Source: Rhodococcus sovatensis (GTDB lineage: Bacteria; Actinomycetota; Actinomycetes; Mycobacteriales; Mycobacteriaceae). From it: a DNA stretch of 64,000 nt. The DNA lies in assembly GCF_037327425.1 (NCBI RefSeq), contig NZ_CP147846.1:434001-498000 (forward strand). The letters run 5' to 3'. The position numbers were made by a program, and so were the translations under genes. Positions 17,577 through 25,742 of the stretch are shown one piece after another; the stretch's first letter is position 1; every line of letters begins with the position of its first letter. Under the pieces are notes generated by a model. The model did no database searches. It had not been told where the DNA came from and saw nothing but the letters and a program-made list of their open reading frames with translations.

Positions 17577-17645
17577 AGCGCAGATCGGTGAAGCCTTACT
17601 CGTTGTGGCTGGCATCACAGCTCTCGCGCGAGGTAAGGATCACCG

Positions 17646-19082
17646 ATGACGACAAGTGATACGCAGGCACCACCGGAGAAGGGGCTCGCGCGCGCCGCGC
17701 AGGCCCTGGCCCGAGCAACCGAGAAATGGTTTCCCGACGCCTATATCTTCGCGCTGGTAGGCGTCATCGTCGTTGCGGTTGCCGCGTTCGCGAACGGATC
17801 GTCGCCGCAGAACGTGGTGGACGCCTTCGGCAACGGCTTCTGGGATCTGACGGCGTTCACGCTGCAGATGGCGATGGTGGTGTTGACCGGGTACGTGGTC
17901 GCGACGTCGCCGCCCGTTGCTCGGCTGATCACCCGCTTGGCTCTGATGCCGAATAGCCCCAGCAGTGCCGTGAGTTTCGTAGCGCTGCTGTCGTGTTCGG
18001 TGTCGTTTCTCAATTGGGGACTGAGTCTCGTCTTCAGTGGTCTACTCGCTCGTGCGATTGCGCGTCGCGACGATCTTCGCGTCGACTACCGCGCGTTGGG
18101 TGCAGCCGCGTTCATGGGCCTCGGCGCCGTGTGGGCGCTCGGAATGTCCTCGTCCGCAGCACAGTTGCAGGCCACCGCCGCGTCGCTGCCTCCGACGTTG
18201 CTGTCGGTCACCGGTGTACTCGACTTCGGCAAGACCATCTTCACGTGGCAGTCGCTGCTGACGTGCCTGATCATCACCGTGATCACCGTCGTCATAGCGC
18301 ACCTGTCGGCGCCCAAGGGTGCAGCGATCAAGACCGCGGAAAGTATGGAGGTCGATCTCGACGACACCATCAAGGCGCCTGCTCCACGTACCAGGCCGGG
18401 CGAGTGGTTGGAGTACAGCCGAATTCTGCCGCTCCTCGCCGGTGCCATGACGCTGGGTTGGCTTGTCTCGCAACTGTTGACGTTGCCTGTGCTGTCCGTG
18501 GTCAGTTCGCTGAACGGTTACCTGTTGGTGTTCCTCATGCTCGGTCTGGTGCTGCACGGAACGCCGAGGCGATTCCTGGATGCGGTCACCAGGGCTGTTC
18601 CGGCGACGGCGGGCATTCTGGTGCAGTTTCCGTTGTATGCGTCGATGGCCGCCATCCTGACCAAGGCGGAAGGTAGGGGAGGCGTCACGATCTCCGAGCA
18701 TCTGGCGAACTTCTTCACCGACATCGGCAGTGGAGGGGGATTCGCCGTGGTCATCGCCGTCTATACCGTGATTCTGGGGCTGTTCGTGCCTTCCGGTGGC
18801 GGCAAGTGGCTCGTCGAGGCGCCGTACGTCATGCAGTCGGCGACAGATGTGCAGATGAACCTCGGCTGGACCGTCCAGATCTACAACGTCGCCGAAGCTC
18901 TGCCGAACCTGAGCAACCCGTTCTTCATGCTTCCCCTGCTGGCGGTTCTGGGTCTGCGAGCCCGTGATCTGATCGGATTCACGTTCCTGCAGTTCATCTT
19001 CCACTTTCCCGTGGTCCTGCTGCTCGTCTGGTTGCTCGGTATGACCTTCGAGTTCGTGCCGCCGGTGATCCCGGGGCAGTAG
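17646..19082 (+). CDS. AtoE-type short-chain fatty-acid permease
   Basis: A 478-residue membrane transporter of the AtoE family, which in E. coli moves short-chain fatty acids such as acetoacetate or butyrate. It has about 11-12 hydrophobic helices. Diagnostic stretches include KWFPDAYIFALVGV near the start, SFLNWGLSLVFSGLLAR (about residue 120), and LGLFVPSGGGKWLVEAPYV (about 380), the family's SGGG signature. The C-terminus is LIGFTFLQFIFHFPVVLLL. AAGGA is 7 bases before ATG. It is monocistronic, with possible operators upstream at 17531-17620. No ato or CoA-transferase genes adjoin it, so the substrate is inference. Confidence 0.9.
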   Translation: MTTSDTQAPPEKGLARAAQALARATEKWFPDAYIFALVGVIVVAVAAFANGSSPQNVVDAFGNGFWDLTAFTLQMAMVVLTGYVVATSPPVARLITRLALMPNSPSSAVSFVALLSCSVSFLNWGLSLVFSGLLARAIARRDDLRVDYRALGAAAFMGLGAVWALGMSSSAAQLQATAASLPPTLLSVTGVLDFGKTIFTWQSLLTCLIITVITVVIAHLSAPKGAAIKTAESMEVDLDDTIKAPAPRTRPGEWLEYSRILPLLAGAMTLGWLVSQLLTLPVLSVVSSLNGYLLVFLMLGLVLHGTPRRFLDAVTRAVPATAGILVQFPLYASMAAILTKAEGRGGVTISEHLANFFTDIGSGGGFAVVIAVYTVILGLFVPSGGGKWLVEAPYVMQSATDVQMNLGWTVQIYNVAEALPNLSNPFFMLPLLAVLGLRARDLIGFTFLQFIFHFPVVLLLVWLLGMTFEFVPPVIPGQ

Positions 19083-19126
19083 GAGACCGATATGATCGTC
19101 ACCGCCGGAGCCCAGCTCCAGTGGTG

Positions 19127-19200
19127 GCCCCTATAGCCCAATTGGCAGAGGCAGCGGACTTAAAATCCGCACAGTGTCGGTTCGAGTCCGACTGGGGGCA
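19127..19200 (+). tRNA. tRNA-Leu (anticodon UAA), short variable arm
   Basis: A 74-base cloverleaf: acceptor GCCCCTA/TGGGGGC with one G-T pair, anticodon stem GCGGA/TCCGC, loop CTTAAAA (anticodon UAA, reading UUA), T stem GTCGG/CCGAC with loop TTCGAGT, discriminator A. CCA is not fully encoded. The variable region is only about five bases (ACAGT), whereas bacterial tRNA-Leu normally has a long class II arm. It forms the left border of the decayed island. Confidence 0.9.
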
Positions 19201-19504
19201 CCGGAGTCCATATGGATCCAGATTTCTGGACCAGGACAGTGCTTTTGGGGTGGTAGCGTGGACTTTGGTGGCTTCCCACGGATCTGAGTGGACAACCGAG
19301 ACAGCGGATTTCAGATCCGCGGTAATCGACATTTCCGCAGGCCAAGAATTTCGTTTCCGCAGGTCAGAGGCTTCGAGCTCTGTGGCGTTCGGTCTCGGTG
19401 TCACAACGTTGTCACAACTGCCTCGTGAGCATCCAGATGGTCGTGAATCGACGTGCGTGGACTTGCCAGACCTTCGATTCGTTCACATCGGATCGCTACA
19501 TGCC
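19201..19504 (+). other. Gap between tRNA-Leu and integrase remnant
   Basis: About 300 bases with no convincing gene. Translated fragments do not show a recognisable integrase N-terminus, although the position would fit one that has decayed or been deleted. A second copy of the tRNA 3' end (a candidate attR) was not found by eye elsewhere in the window. Confidence 0.5.
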
Positions 19505-20161
19505 GACGATGTCCTCGAACGCCGCGACTCGGCGATTCTGCTACGGAGTTCGCCGGGTCCTTCCGGCGCAGCGAGCTCTCGGAACTTTCATGCGGGGACG
19601 TGACCGTGCATCGGCACGACGGATTGCACATGCAGCTACGAAAGTCGAAGGCCGACCAAGAAGGCAGGGGAAGCGGTCAAGGCGCTGCCGTTCACCGACT
19701 CCCACGAGACCTTCCCGCTCTGCGCGTATGTCCGGTGTTCGATGTACACAGATCTTCGCCGCGTTCGACACCGGTGGCCGCCCCTCGATCACCCGGCCGC
19801 TACGGAAGCCGGCACCGTTCACCGACCGCGTCTGCCATGGGGAATTCCCCGGACCGCCGCCCGCGCACCGCTGCTGAGGGCGATCGCGAAGAACGGCAAC
19901 CTCGGCGCCACAGTGCTGTGCGGGGCGGCGATCCACCGAACCATCCGACGCCGCGCCGAGTACGCCGGCTATGACCACGCCTGGCCAAACTCGGCGGACA
20001 CTCTTTACGAGCTGGTTTCGTCGCCCAAGGCACCCGCAACGGCGCTGGCGGTCCAGCCATCGCCCGCCAAACCGGACACGCCAGCCTCGACTCCGGTGGA
20101 GGTCTACCGTCGCGAACATGCACCCCGCGTCGGGAACGCCGTCAACGAAATCGGTCTGTAG
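19505..20161 (+). pseudogene. Tyrosine recombinase (integrase) remnant
   Basis: Pieces of one site-specific tyrosine recombinase follow one another across all three forward frames. In order they are LERRDSAILL (19520s), EFAGSFRRSELSELSCGDV holding the first catalytic Arg, LRKSKADQEGRG, AVKALPFTDSHETFPLCAYV, and TQIFAAFDTGGRP. Then come LLRAIAKNGNLGATVLCGAA, LAKLGGHSLRAGF (the H-x-x-R box), AIARQTGHAS (the second His), and VEVYRREHAP with the nucleophile Tyr, ending VGNAVNEIGL and a stop at 20161. At least five frame changes are needed and the N-terminal domain is missing, so it cannot make an active enzyme. It lies just downstream of tRNA-Leu, as expected for the integrase of an element that used that tRNA as its attachment site. 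Confidence 0.88.
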
Positions 20162-20283
20162 ACCAGGAGTCGGTTTGAGGACGTCTACGTCTTCGGGTTC
20201 GCCCGCTACCTGCGAAGCGGTTCCTAGCTTCTTCGAGCACGCTAAGTGGTTTGGCACCAGAATAATGGTGCCTGCCTGTGCGT

Positions 20284-21081
20284 CTACAGCCTTTGCATAA
20301 GCATCGATCGCGCAATCGTCGGGTACTTGCCCATCGGTCGATCAACACCAGAAACATCGAGGAAGGTTTGAGGCCGAACTGGCATCCCCCCAGTGCACAT
20401 CAGACGCCAGCGTGCGAGGATTTCGACGAATAGCTGCGGCCCGCGATGTTCGCACACTCCCTCGAAGACTTGAAGTTCGCTGTAAGTCAAGATTCCAGGC
20501 GATGTTACGAACCTGCCGAGCTCCCCGAGGACGGAGTGCGACCGCAGCTTGAGGTCAACATCAGAGAGCACATTCGGCGGAATACCTCCGTTCGGCACAA
20601 CGACCATGGGTACGAATACCGTCTGCTCGTCGAAGGTGCGGCCCTCCCAGCCATGCTGAGCAAGCAGCTCGATTGTTGACCTCAGCTGTAGAAACTTCCT
20701 CCTGACGAATGTGTCTTCGAGATCCGCGGTGTAGTCCTCGGCATCAGCGAAGCCCTGCGCTGCTTTCTCGTCCAGCCAGTGATTGGTGGCGTCGACCAAG
20801 AGGCAGTACTTGCCGGAAGCCAGTACCCAGTCGCAGACGGACGGCTTGTCGCCCCTCTGTTTCCATGCTTGCTGCATCTCCCGCTCGGTAATCAGTTTGA
20901 TCGTCGGCCGAGCTCTTCGAGTCGCTCGACGAAGAAGGTATCCGATGGTGTCTTCAAAGACATAGTTCGAGGCCAGGCTGAACTGCTCGCCACGCGGATC
21001 CTTTTCGGTGCCGAAAGCAAAGAAGGTTTGCCAGTACAGCTGCGAGCCACAAAGGCGATCAAGCACCCAAACAGGTCGCAA
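20284..21081 (-). CDS. Hypothetical protein, possibly 5'-affected by the IS
   Basis: An open frame of 265 codons with a believable protein composition but no family I recognise. Middle residues CDWVLASGKYCLLVDATNHW and the paired blocks ADLEDTFVRRKFLQLRS and GWEGRTFDEQTVFVPMVVVP look like folded globular sequence. There is no signal peptide or membrane segment. The IS3-family element ends only 8 bases upstream of the first usable codon (TTG 21081). Removing the element and one copy of its putative ACT duplication puts an in-frame stop just upstream, so either the gene starts near here or its 5' end is already lost. It lies inside the decayed island. Confidence 0.5.
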   Translation of the reverse strand: MRPVWVLDRLCGSQLYWQTFFAFGTEKDPRGEQFSLASNYVFEDTIGYLLRRATRRARPTIKLITEREMQQAWKQRGDKPSVCDWVLASGKYCLLVDATNHWLDEKAAQGFADAEDYTADLEDTFVRRKFLQLRSTIELLAQHGWEGRTFDEQTVFVPMVVVPNGGIPPNVLSDVDLKLRSHSVLGELGRFVTSPGILTYSELQVFEGVCEHRGPQLFVEILARWRLMCTGGMPVRPQTFLDVSGVDRPMGKYPTIARSMLMQRL

Positions 21082-21116
21082 AGCAACTGAATCACCCCGG
21101 CGTGTCCGGAGACTTT

Positions 21117-22067
21117 CTAGTTTGAGAACTCCGCGATGCGCTGAGTTCCGTGTTCACCGTAGTAGAGGGCCTCGAGTTCCGCTGGTGGGATGTCTCCGCA
21201 ATGCTCGTACAGTCTGCGGTGGTTGAACCAGTCCACCCATTCCAACGTGGCGATTTCTACGTGTTCGACCGTTCGCCACGGTCCCTGCGGCTTGATCAGT
21301 TCGGTCTTGTACAGGCCGTTTATCGTCTCCGCGAGGGCGTTGTCGTAGCTGTCCCCGGTCGTTCCGATCGAGGCATCGATGCCGGCCTCAGTCAGCCGCT
21401 CGGTGAAGGCAATCGAGTGGGGGTCCCTCCCGCTCGCGGGGGCATATTGCGAGCCGCGGTCGTGGTGGTGAATCAGTCCCGACAGGTCTGTGATGCCGTC
21501 CCGTCGTCTCGTCCAGATCGCGTGTTCGATCGCATCGAGAACCAGAGGGGTGGTCATCCTGGTCGAAGTCCGCCACCCGAGGATTCGCCGGGAGTAGGCA
21601 TCGATCACGAACGCCACATACACCCACCCCGACCACGTCGAGACATACGTAAAGTCCGCTACCCACAACACATTTGGTCCGATTGGGTTGAACTTGCGTT
21701 GCACCAGATCATCCGCCCGCTGCCCCTGTGGGTCAGCGATGGTGGTGCGCTTCTTCTTGCCACGTCGCGCCCCTTCGAGGCCGAGCATGCTCATCAGTCG
21801 TTCAACGGTGCAGCGGGCCACATCGACGTCCTCTCGTCGTAATTGCAGCCAGACTTTGCGTGCGCCGTAGACCGAGTAGTTCTCGTCATGGATCCGGCTG
21901 ATTTCGACCTTCAGCTGTTCATCACGTACGGCTCGTTTCGATGCTGCACGACTGCGGGCCTCGTAGTAGGTGGACGGCGCGATCGGGCAGCCGTGCTCGG
22001 TGAGCACCCTGCAGATCGGCTCGACGCCGTACTCCTGTTTGTTGTTTTCGATGTAGTCGATGATCAC
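21117..22067 (-). CDS. IS3-family transposase OrfB (DDE domain)
   Basis: A 316-residue catalytic half of an IS3-family transposase. After the HTH_21 region (SVYGARKVWLQLRRE) comes the rve integrase core. The three catalytic acids are in VLWVADFTYVST (Asp), LIHHHDRGSQYA (Asp) and DSYDNALAETINGLYKTELI (Glu), with the expected spacing; WVDWFNHRRLYEHCGDIPPAE is the usual C-terminal block. GTG 22067 overlaps the orfA stop (GTGA), so OrfB may be made by coupled re-initiation or as a frameshift fusion with OrfA. No obvious slippery heptamer was seen at this junction. Confidence 0.95.
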   Translation of the reverse strand: MIIDYIENNKQEYGVEPICRVLTEHGCPIAPSTYYEARSRAASKRAVRDEQLKVEISRIHDENYSVYGARKVWLQLRREDVDVARCTVERLMSMLGLEGARRGKKKRTTIADPQGQRADDLVQRKFNPIGPNVLWVADFTYVSTWSGWVYVAFVIDAYSRRILGWRTSTRMTTPLVLDAIEHAIWTRRRDGITDLSGLIHHHDRGSQYAPASGRDPHSIAFTERLTEAGIDASIGTTGDSYDNALAETINGLYKTELIKPQGPWRTVEHVEIATLEWVDWFNHRRLYEHCGDIPPAELEALYYGEHGTQRIAEFSN

Positions 22068-22390
22068 TTGTTGTTGCGGTCGAGCTCCGCCGCAAAGAAA
22101 ACCGACGCCGACTTCAGTATTTCGTTGGCGCGCTTGAGTTCTCGGTTCTCTGCACGGAGCTTCTTCATCTCCGCCGCCATCTCACTGGTCACGCCGGGGC
22201 GCTGGCCGGTATCGGTCTGAGCCTTCCGGATCCAGTTGTGCAAGGTCTGCGCGGTCCCGATGCCGAGCTTGCCCGCGACCGACTCGATCGCCGCCCACTC
22301 CGAGGTGTGTTCGTGCTGGATTTCGGCGACCATCCGCACCGCACGCTCACGCAACTCCGGCGGGTACCTCTTCTGCGATCCTGACGACAT
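22064..22390 (-). CDS. IS3-family transposase OrfA (helix-turn-helix)
   Basis: A 108-residue DNA-binding half of the transposase. KRYPPELRERAVRMVAEI and GIGTAQTLHNWIRKAQ form the HTH of the IS3 OrfA family, followed by a leucine-rich coiled coil (EMAAEMKKLRAENRELKRAN, then EILKSASVFFAAE) used for dimerisation. It starts 51 bases inside the right inverted repeat end. Both frames are undamaged, unlike the IS5-type remnant next door. Confidence 0.94.
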   Translation of the reverse strand: MSSGSQKRYPPELRERAVRMVAEIQHEHTSEWAAIESVAGKLGIGTAQTLHNWIRKAQTDTGQRPGVTSEMAAEMKKLRAENRELKRANEILKSASVFFAAELDRNNK

Positions 22391-22611
22391 GACTCCATCC
22401 TTCCCAAAGAACGAAGTCTCCGGACACGCCGGGGTGATTCACTCACGCGCCAAAGGCATCGCACAAGTCATCATGTAGGGACGACCGAGAGCGGCGACGG
22501 TCCGCGGTTGAGGATTCTCTGGATTTGGATCATGAATGCAGAGTCGTTGCCACTTAGGTGGCATGCTATCGAGCTGGGTGAGCGGCGAAGTCCGTCCGGG
22601 CTGAGCGATTA

Positions 22612-23170
22612 GAGCGTGTCTCCCAAATTTGAGAGGTGCTGTCAGCGATGATATTTCGATGACGCGCGTGGGAGTGATCAGTGACGAGTTCTGGGAGATC
22701 GTCGAGCCAGTGATACCCACCGACGTGGGAAAACGTGGGCGGCGGTTCGCCGAGCACCGGCGAATTCTGGAGGGCATCGCATACCGATTCCGTACCGGGT
22801 GTCCGTGGCGAGATCTGCCGGAGGACTTCGGTCCGTGGCAGACGGTGTGGAAACGCCACCACCGATGGTCCTTCGATGGCACCTACGACGAGATGCTTGC
22901 CGCGGTGGCCGAGGCGTTCGGTCTCGACCCGGAAGAACTCGGCGGCGATATCGGGGCGGTGCTCTCGATCGACTCGACCAGCGTCCGGGCGCATCAGCAT
23001 GCGGCCGGTGCGCGAGCCGACACTCTCACAGGGGGCCTTGTCGAATTACAAGAAATCCGTCGACGAACCCGCTGACCACGCGTTGGGTCGATCTCGCGGA
23101 GGATTCACCACGAAGATCCATGCACTGACCGACCTGACGTGCTCGCCGGTGCGGTTCAGTCTGACGTCGG
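22612..23170 (+). mobile_element. Truncated IS5-family (IS427-like) element
   Basis: The left end GAGCGTGTCTCCCAAAT at 22612 resembles IS427-group termini, with TTAG just before it. The transposase begins at 22659 and recognisable sequence stops near 23170. The right inverted repeat and the last third of the transposase are gone, so the element is dead. Confidence 0.75.
22659..23170 (+). pseudogene. IS5-family transposase, truncated and out of frame
   Basis: The first part (ATG 22659) reads VGVISDEFWEIVEPVIP, then RRILEGIAYRFRTGCPWRDL and WKRHHRWSFDGTYDEML, the IS427-type OrfA. The second part reads in another frame from about 23040: DEPADHALGRSRGGFTTKIH then ALTDLTCSPVRFSLTSG, the start of OrfB. 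IS427-type elements sometimes join such halves by frameshifting, but here the coding stops after about 40 OrfB residues. The downstream DDE residues are missing, so no functional transposase can form. Confidence 0.85.
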
Positions 23171-23316
23171 GGCCGTGTGTAGCGCGGGCGACAATCGGGT
23201 GTGGAAACTCGACAGACTTTTCGTCTTGCGCAAGGTCTTGGGGGAGTGTTGCATCCTGGGCTCAATACTGTTTGAGCTGCGAATATTTTTCGGGCTTGTG
23301 TACCACCTGCGTTTGC

Positions 23317-23756
23317 TTACCGCTGGGGGAAACCGGGCTGGAAGTTGAGCAGCCGATGGCGTGTCGACTCGATCGAGAGCCACCAGGGACCGACTTGTGC
23401 TGTGTTGATCTGCTGCTCGATTGCTGCCCACCTCTGGAAAACTCGCTCGGCTTGACTCCACGCCTTTGCGGTGCCGGCCGAACCGTGGAGGTGAACCACT
23501 TTCAGCTTGTGGCGACCGCTGCGGCGGCCTCGTCGGGTCGGGTTCGCAACCGACGGTCGTTGGTGACCAGGACCCAACCGCGCTGACCGACCTCGGTGAT
23601 CCAGTCGACGTCGAGGGTCCCTGTCGGAATGATTGACTCGATCAGTGGGTGCCCAAACACGGTCGCATCACTGCGGAGCGGCATCAGACCTTTTGCAAGG
23701 CCAATCAAATTCTCGTCGAGGACTATCCGGACAGCCTCGATCGATCTGGCCGGCAC
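23317..23756 (-). pseudogene. VapC45-like PIN toxin, frameshifted
   Basis: A PIN-like ribonuclease toxin broken by one frame change. The N-terminal two thirds read VRIVLDENLIGLAKGL, then LVTNDRRLRTRPDEAAAAVA, with the acidic D..E and D..R positions of the VapC45-type PIN fold, but stop about 75 codons after the GTG at 23756. The C-terminal part, HKLKVVHLHGSAGTAKAWSQ onward to 23317, is open in a neighbouring frame. The total of 440 bases is not a multiple of three, consistent with a single-base indel near 23510. The unbroken product would be about 146 residues, close to the size I recall for Rv2019 (VapC45). It follows its antitoxin by 12 bases. Confidence 0.75.
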
Positions 23757-23768
23757 CGTCGTTCTCGA

Positions 23769-24464
23769 CTACGCCGAGAGACGGTGTTGAGCTGCGTACG
23801 CTATCGCCGAGCGAACCTCGGCGATACTGAGCCCGTAGTCCGCAGCCACCGCTTCCGCTGGATCTCCATCGGCAACCATGCCCGCGATGGTCGCCACGGA
23901 CACCCGTCGCCCGAGGAATGTCGGTTGGCCACCGAACCGGGCGGGATGCATCACGATTCCCGGGAATTCTCCGTCGGTCAGCTGTTCGGCGATCTGGTCA
24001 CCGGACTCGGTCTCGGCGAGCACTGCACGCTCCATTACGGGCAAGCCGTCACTGAGAATCAGTTGGCCAGTGTGCACGACGAGTCGGCCGTCGACACCTT
24101 CTACGGCTTGGCGATCCATTTCGAGGCCCTCGCTGCCCGCGACGAGGTACGGCCGCATCGTTGCGAGCGGGTATTCCAGCCCGAACTGCTCACGCAGGGT
24201 AAACACAGCCGCTCGCAGGTGCGCTGTCGGAACGGACTTCTGATCGCGGTATTCGGCCAGGATTCTGGTCTCAACGAACTCGCCCCAGGTCACCCATTCC
24301 GTTGTCTGCGGTTGCTCACGCAAGATGGGTGCATAGTCCCGTCCCGACCTGGTGTAGCCATTGATCCACCGTCGAGCCGTACCTGACCGAAGCCCGACAA
24401 GGTGATCGACCTCGCTGTAGAGGTAGATCTGGCGGTCGAGAAGGCTTGTGACGGTCACGGCCAT
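23769..24464 (-). CDS. VapB45-like antitoxin with DUF433 domain
   Basis: A 231-residue antitoxin. The N-terminal DNA-binding part (RQIYLYSEVDHLVGLRSGTA, then RRWINGYTRSGRDYAPILR) is followed by WVTWGEFVETRILAEYRD. A C-terminal DUF433 domain, about residues 172-231, shows HPARFGGQPTFLGRRVSVAT and AVAADYGLSIAEVRSAIAYA. The domain order matches the VapB45 (Rv2018) type, which binds the PIN toxin encoded next. ATG 24464 is used because the translation upstream of it has no family resemblance. The antitoxin is intact while its toxin is broken, so it is now an orphan in effect. Two GCTAACG copies 23 bases apart (24621-24650) lie about 160 bases upstream. Confidence 0.82.
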   Translation of the reverse strand: MAVTVTSLLDRQIYLYSEVDHLVGLRSGTARRWINGYTRSGRDYAPILREQPQTTEWVTWGEFVETRILAEYRDQKSVPTAHLRAAVFTLREQFGLEYPLATMRPYLVAGSEGLEMDRQAVEGVDGRLVVHTGQLILSDGLPVMERAVLAETESGDQIAEQLTDGEFPGIVMHPARFGGQPTFLGRRVSVATIAGMVADGDPAEAVAADYGLSIAEVRSAIAYAAQHRLSA

Positions 24465-24724
24465 AGAATGACACACCCGGACATGCCTGGCCAGGACTGG
24501 TGTCGAAATCCACGCTGCGAGCACCGGTCCCCGCGACGGGACAGCTCCACAAACCCTCCTGAACGTAGTCGCGGGACGCGATCCAGGCTTTCCTTCCTCA
24601 CCGCGACTCGCGTACTCCACGCTAACGCGAATCGAACACCTATGCTAACGGTGCGAGTGCTTCGCCATCTCAGGGGCAAGTACGGATATTCCATTTCTGA
24701 AGTGCGGTGAGGTGACGCACGCCC

Positions 24725-25375
24725 ATAGTCGGTGCCGGTCGGCGTAGACGTCGACGCCTGCAACGACGCCCAGTCGTCCTCGGGGACGTATTCGGTCAGG
24801 TTCGCGAGGTCCTTCTGCGCAACCTCGACCGACGTAGCGCCGTCAGCCAGCGCGTTGTCGACCATGCCGTCGAGGAGAGTAGCGCTGAGGAAGGAACCCA
24901 CTCCTGCAGAAGCGACGATGGCGGGGCGCAGCGCGGCCCAGCCTCCGGCACGTAGGTGCGTGAAGGTCTCTGCGTCGTCACTGACGAGGCCCTCGTCGAT
25001 CAGAAGTGCGAACAGGTCGCTGCCTTCGGCGACAATTTCAGGCGCAGGTGGAGTATTCGCTGTTTCAGACTCGCCAGTGAAAACGGACATGATTCGGTAA
25101 TTCGCGGTCAGGAAGTCGCATACATCCTCACCGAGTTCGTAAGAAGCGCTGGAGTCGAAGCTACCAGGGCGGCGTTGACGAGCGTCACTCGCGCGTCGGT
25201 GGGCACGTTTTCGTGGGAGATCAAGTAATCGAACACATTTCGCCAGCGACAACGCGTCAGAAGGACAGCGAGCTCCTCGCGCTGCGCATTCTTTGAGGTG
25301 AAGTACGCCGCGAGGAAGTTGCGTGTGTCTTCCGCGGGCCACGTACCTTCGAAGGACGTATCACCCCGAACGGTA
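24725..25375 (-). pseudogene. Fragment of a large protein (YobI-type NTPase-like?)
   Basis: Two adjacent frames give protein-like sequence that joins into one. NFLAAYFTSKNAQREELAVL and NVFDYLISHENVPTDARVTL (about 25350-25170) continue in another frame as SYELGEDVCDFLTANYRIMS then LFALLIDEGLVSDDAETFTH and AALRPAIVASAGVGSFLSAT. It has no start codon, Walker motif or proper end. The helical repeats resemble the C-terminal part of large YobI-type P-loop proteins involved in defence or restriction-like systems, but that link is weak. I treat it as the decayed tail of a gene whose motor domain is gone. Confidence 0.45.
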
Positions 25376-25436
25376 ACTCACCGAAGCCGATATCGGATCC
25401 ACCGTTAATCGGACACTCCCGGGGAATGCCCCGACT

Positions 25437-25742
25437 TCAGTTGGCTACGAGGGTGATGACCCTGGCTAAGTCGTCGGCGTGGAGGTCTCGCTCGGTTTCG
25501 AGGTCGTAGTCGATCTGGATGTTTATCCAGAAGCGGTCGTCGACGCCGAGGGCTTTGGACAGGCGTAGGGCTGTGCCGGTGGTGATCGCGCGTTTGCCGC
25601 GGACAATTTGGCTGATTCGGGTTTGGGGGAGTCCGGTGGCTTGGGCGAGGCGGTACTGAGTGATGCCCAGCGGCTCCAGGAATTCGGTCAGCAGTATTCC
25701 GCCGGGGGTGATCGGGTCGTGTGCCCTCGTTGTTGCGGCCAT
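25437..25742 (-). CDS. HigA-family antitoxin (orphan)
   Basis: A 101-residue XRE-type antitoxin. HDPITPGGILLTEFLEPLGI is the HigA N-terminal signature, followed by the helix-turn-helix QYRLAQATGLPQTRISQIV at about residues 32-50, then TGTALRLSKALGVDDRFWIN with the terminal YDLETERD typical of HigA. In HigBA pairs it represses its promoter and neutralises the mRNA interferase HigB, whose gene normally lies upstream. Here AGGAG is 8 bases before ATG 25742, but no HigB frame is visible upstream. It is therefore an orphan antitoxin, possibly a remnant of a lost module. Confidence 0.88.
   Translation of the reverse strand: MAATTRAHDPITPGGILLTEFLEPLGITQYRLAQATGLPQTRISQIVRGKRAITTGTALRLSKALGVDDRFWINIQIDYDLETERDLHADDLARVITLVAN

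Larger units (their letters stand above)
21089..22440 (-). mobile_element. IS3-family insertion sequence, intact
   Basis: About 1352 bp bounded by a perfect 27-bp inverted repeat that begins GAATCACCCCGGCGTGTCCG at 21089, with its complement ending at 22440. Direct ACT triplets flank it at 21086-21088 and 22441-22443, consistent with a 3-bp target duplication. If the ends are instead taken as TG...CA, no duplication is seen. It carries overlapping orfA and orfB transposase frames, both open, so it is probably mobile. Confidence 0.93.

Noticed and set aside
20284..21081. PD-(D/E)XK nuclease in the hypothetical island gene
   Set aside because: The CDWVLASGKYCLLVDATN stretch recalls the fold but lacks the E-x-K pair.
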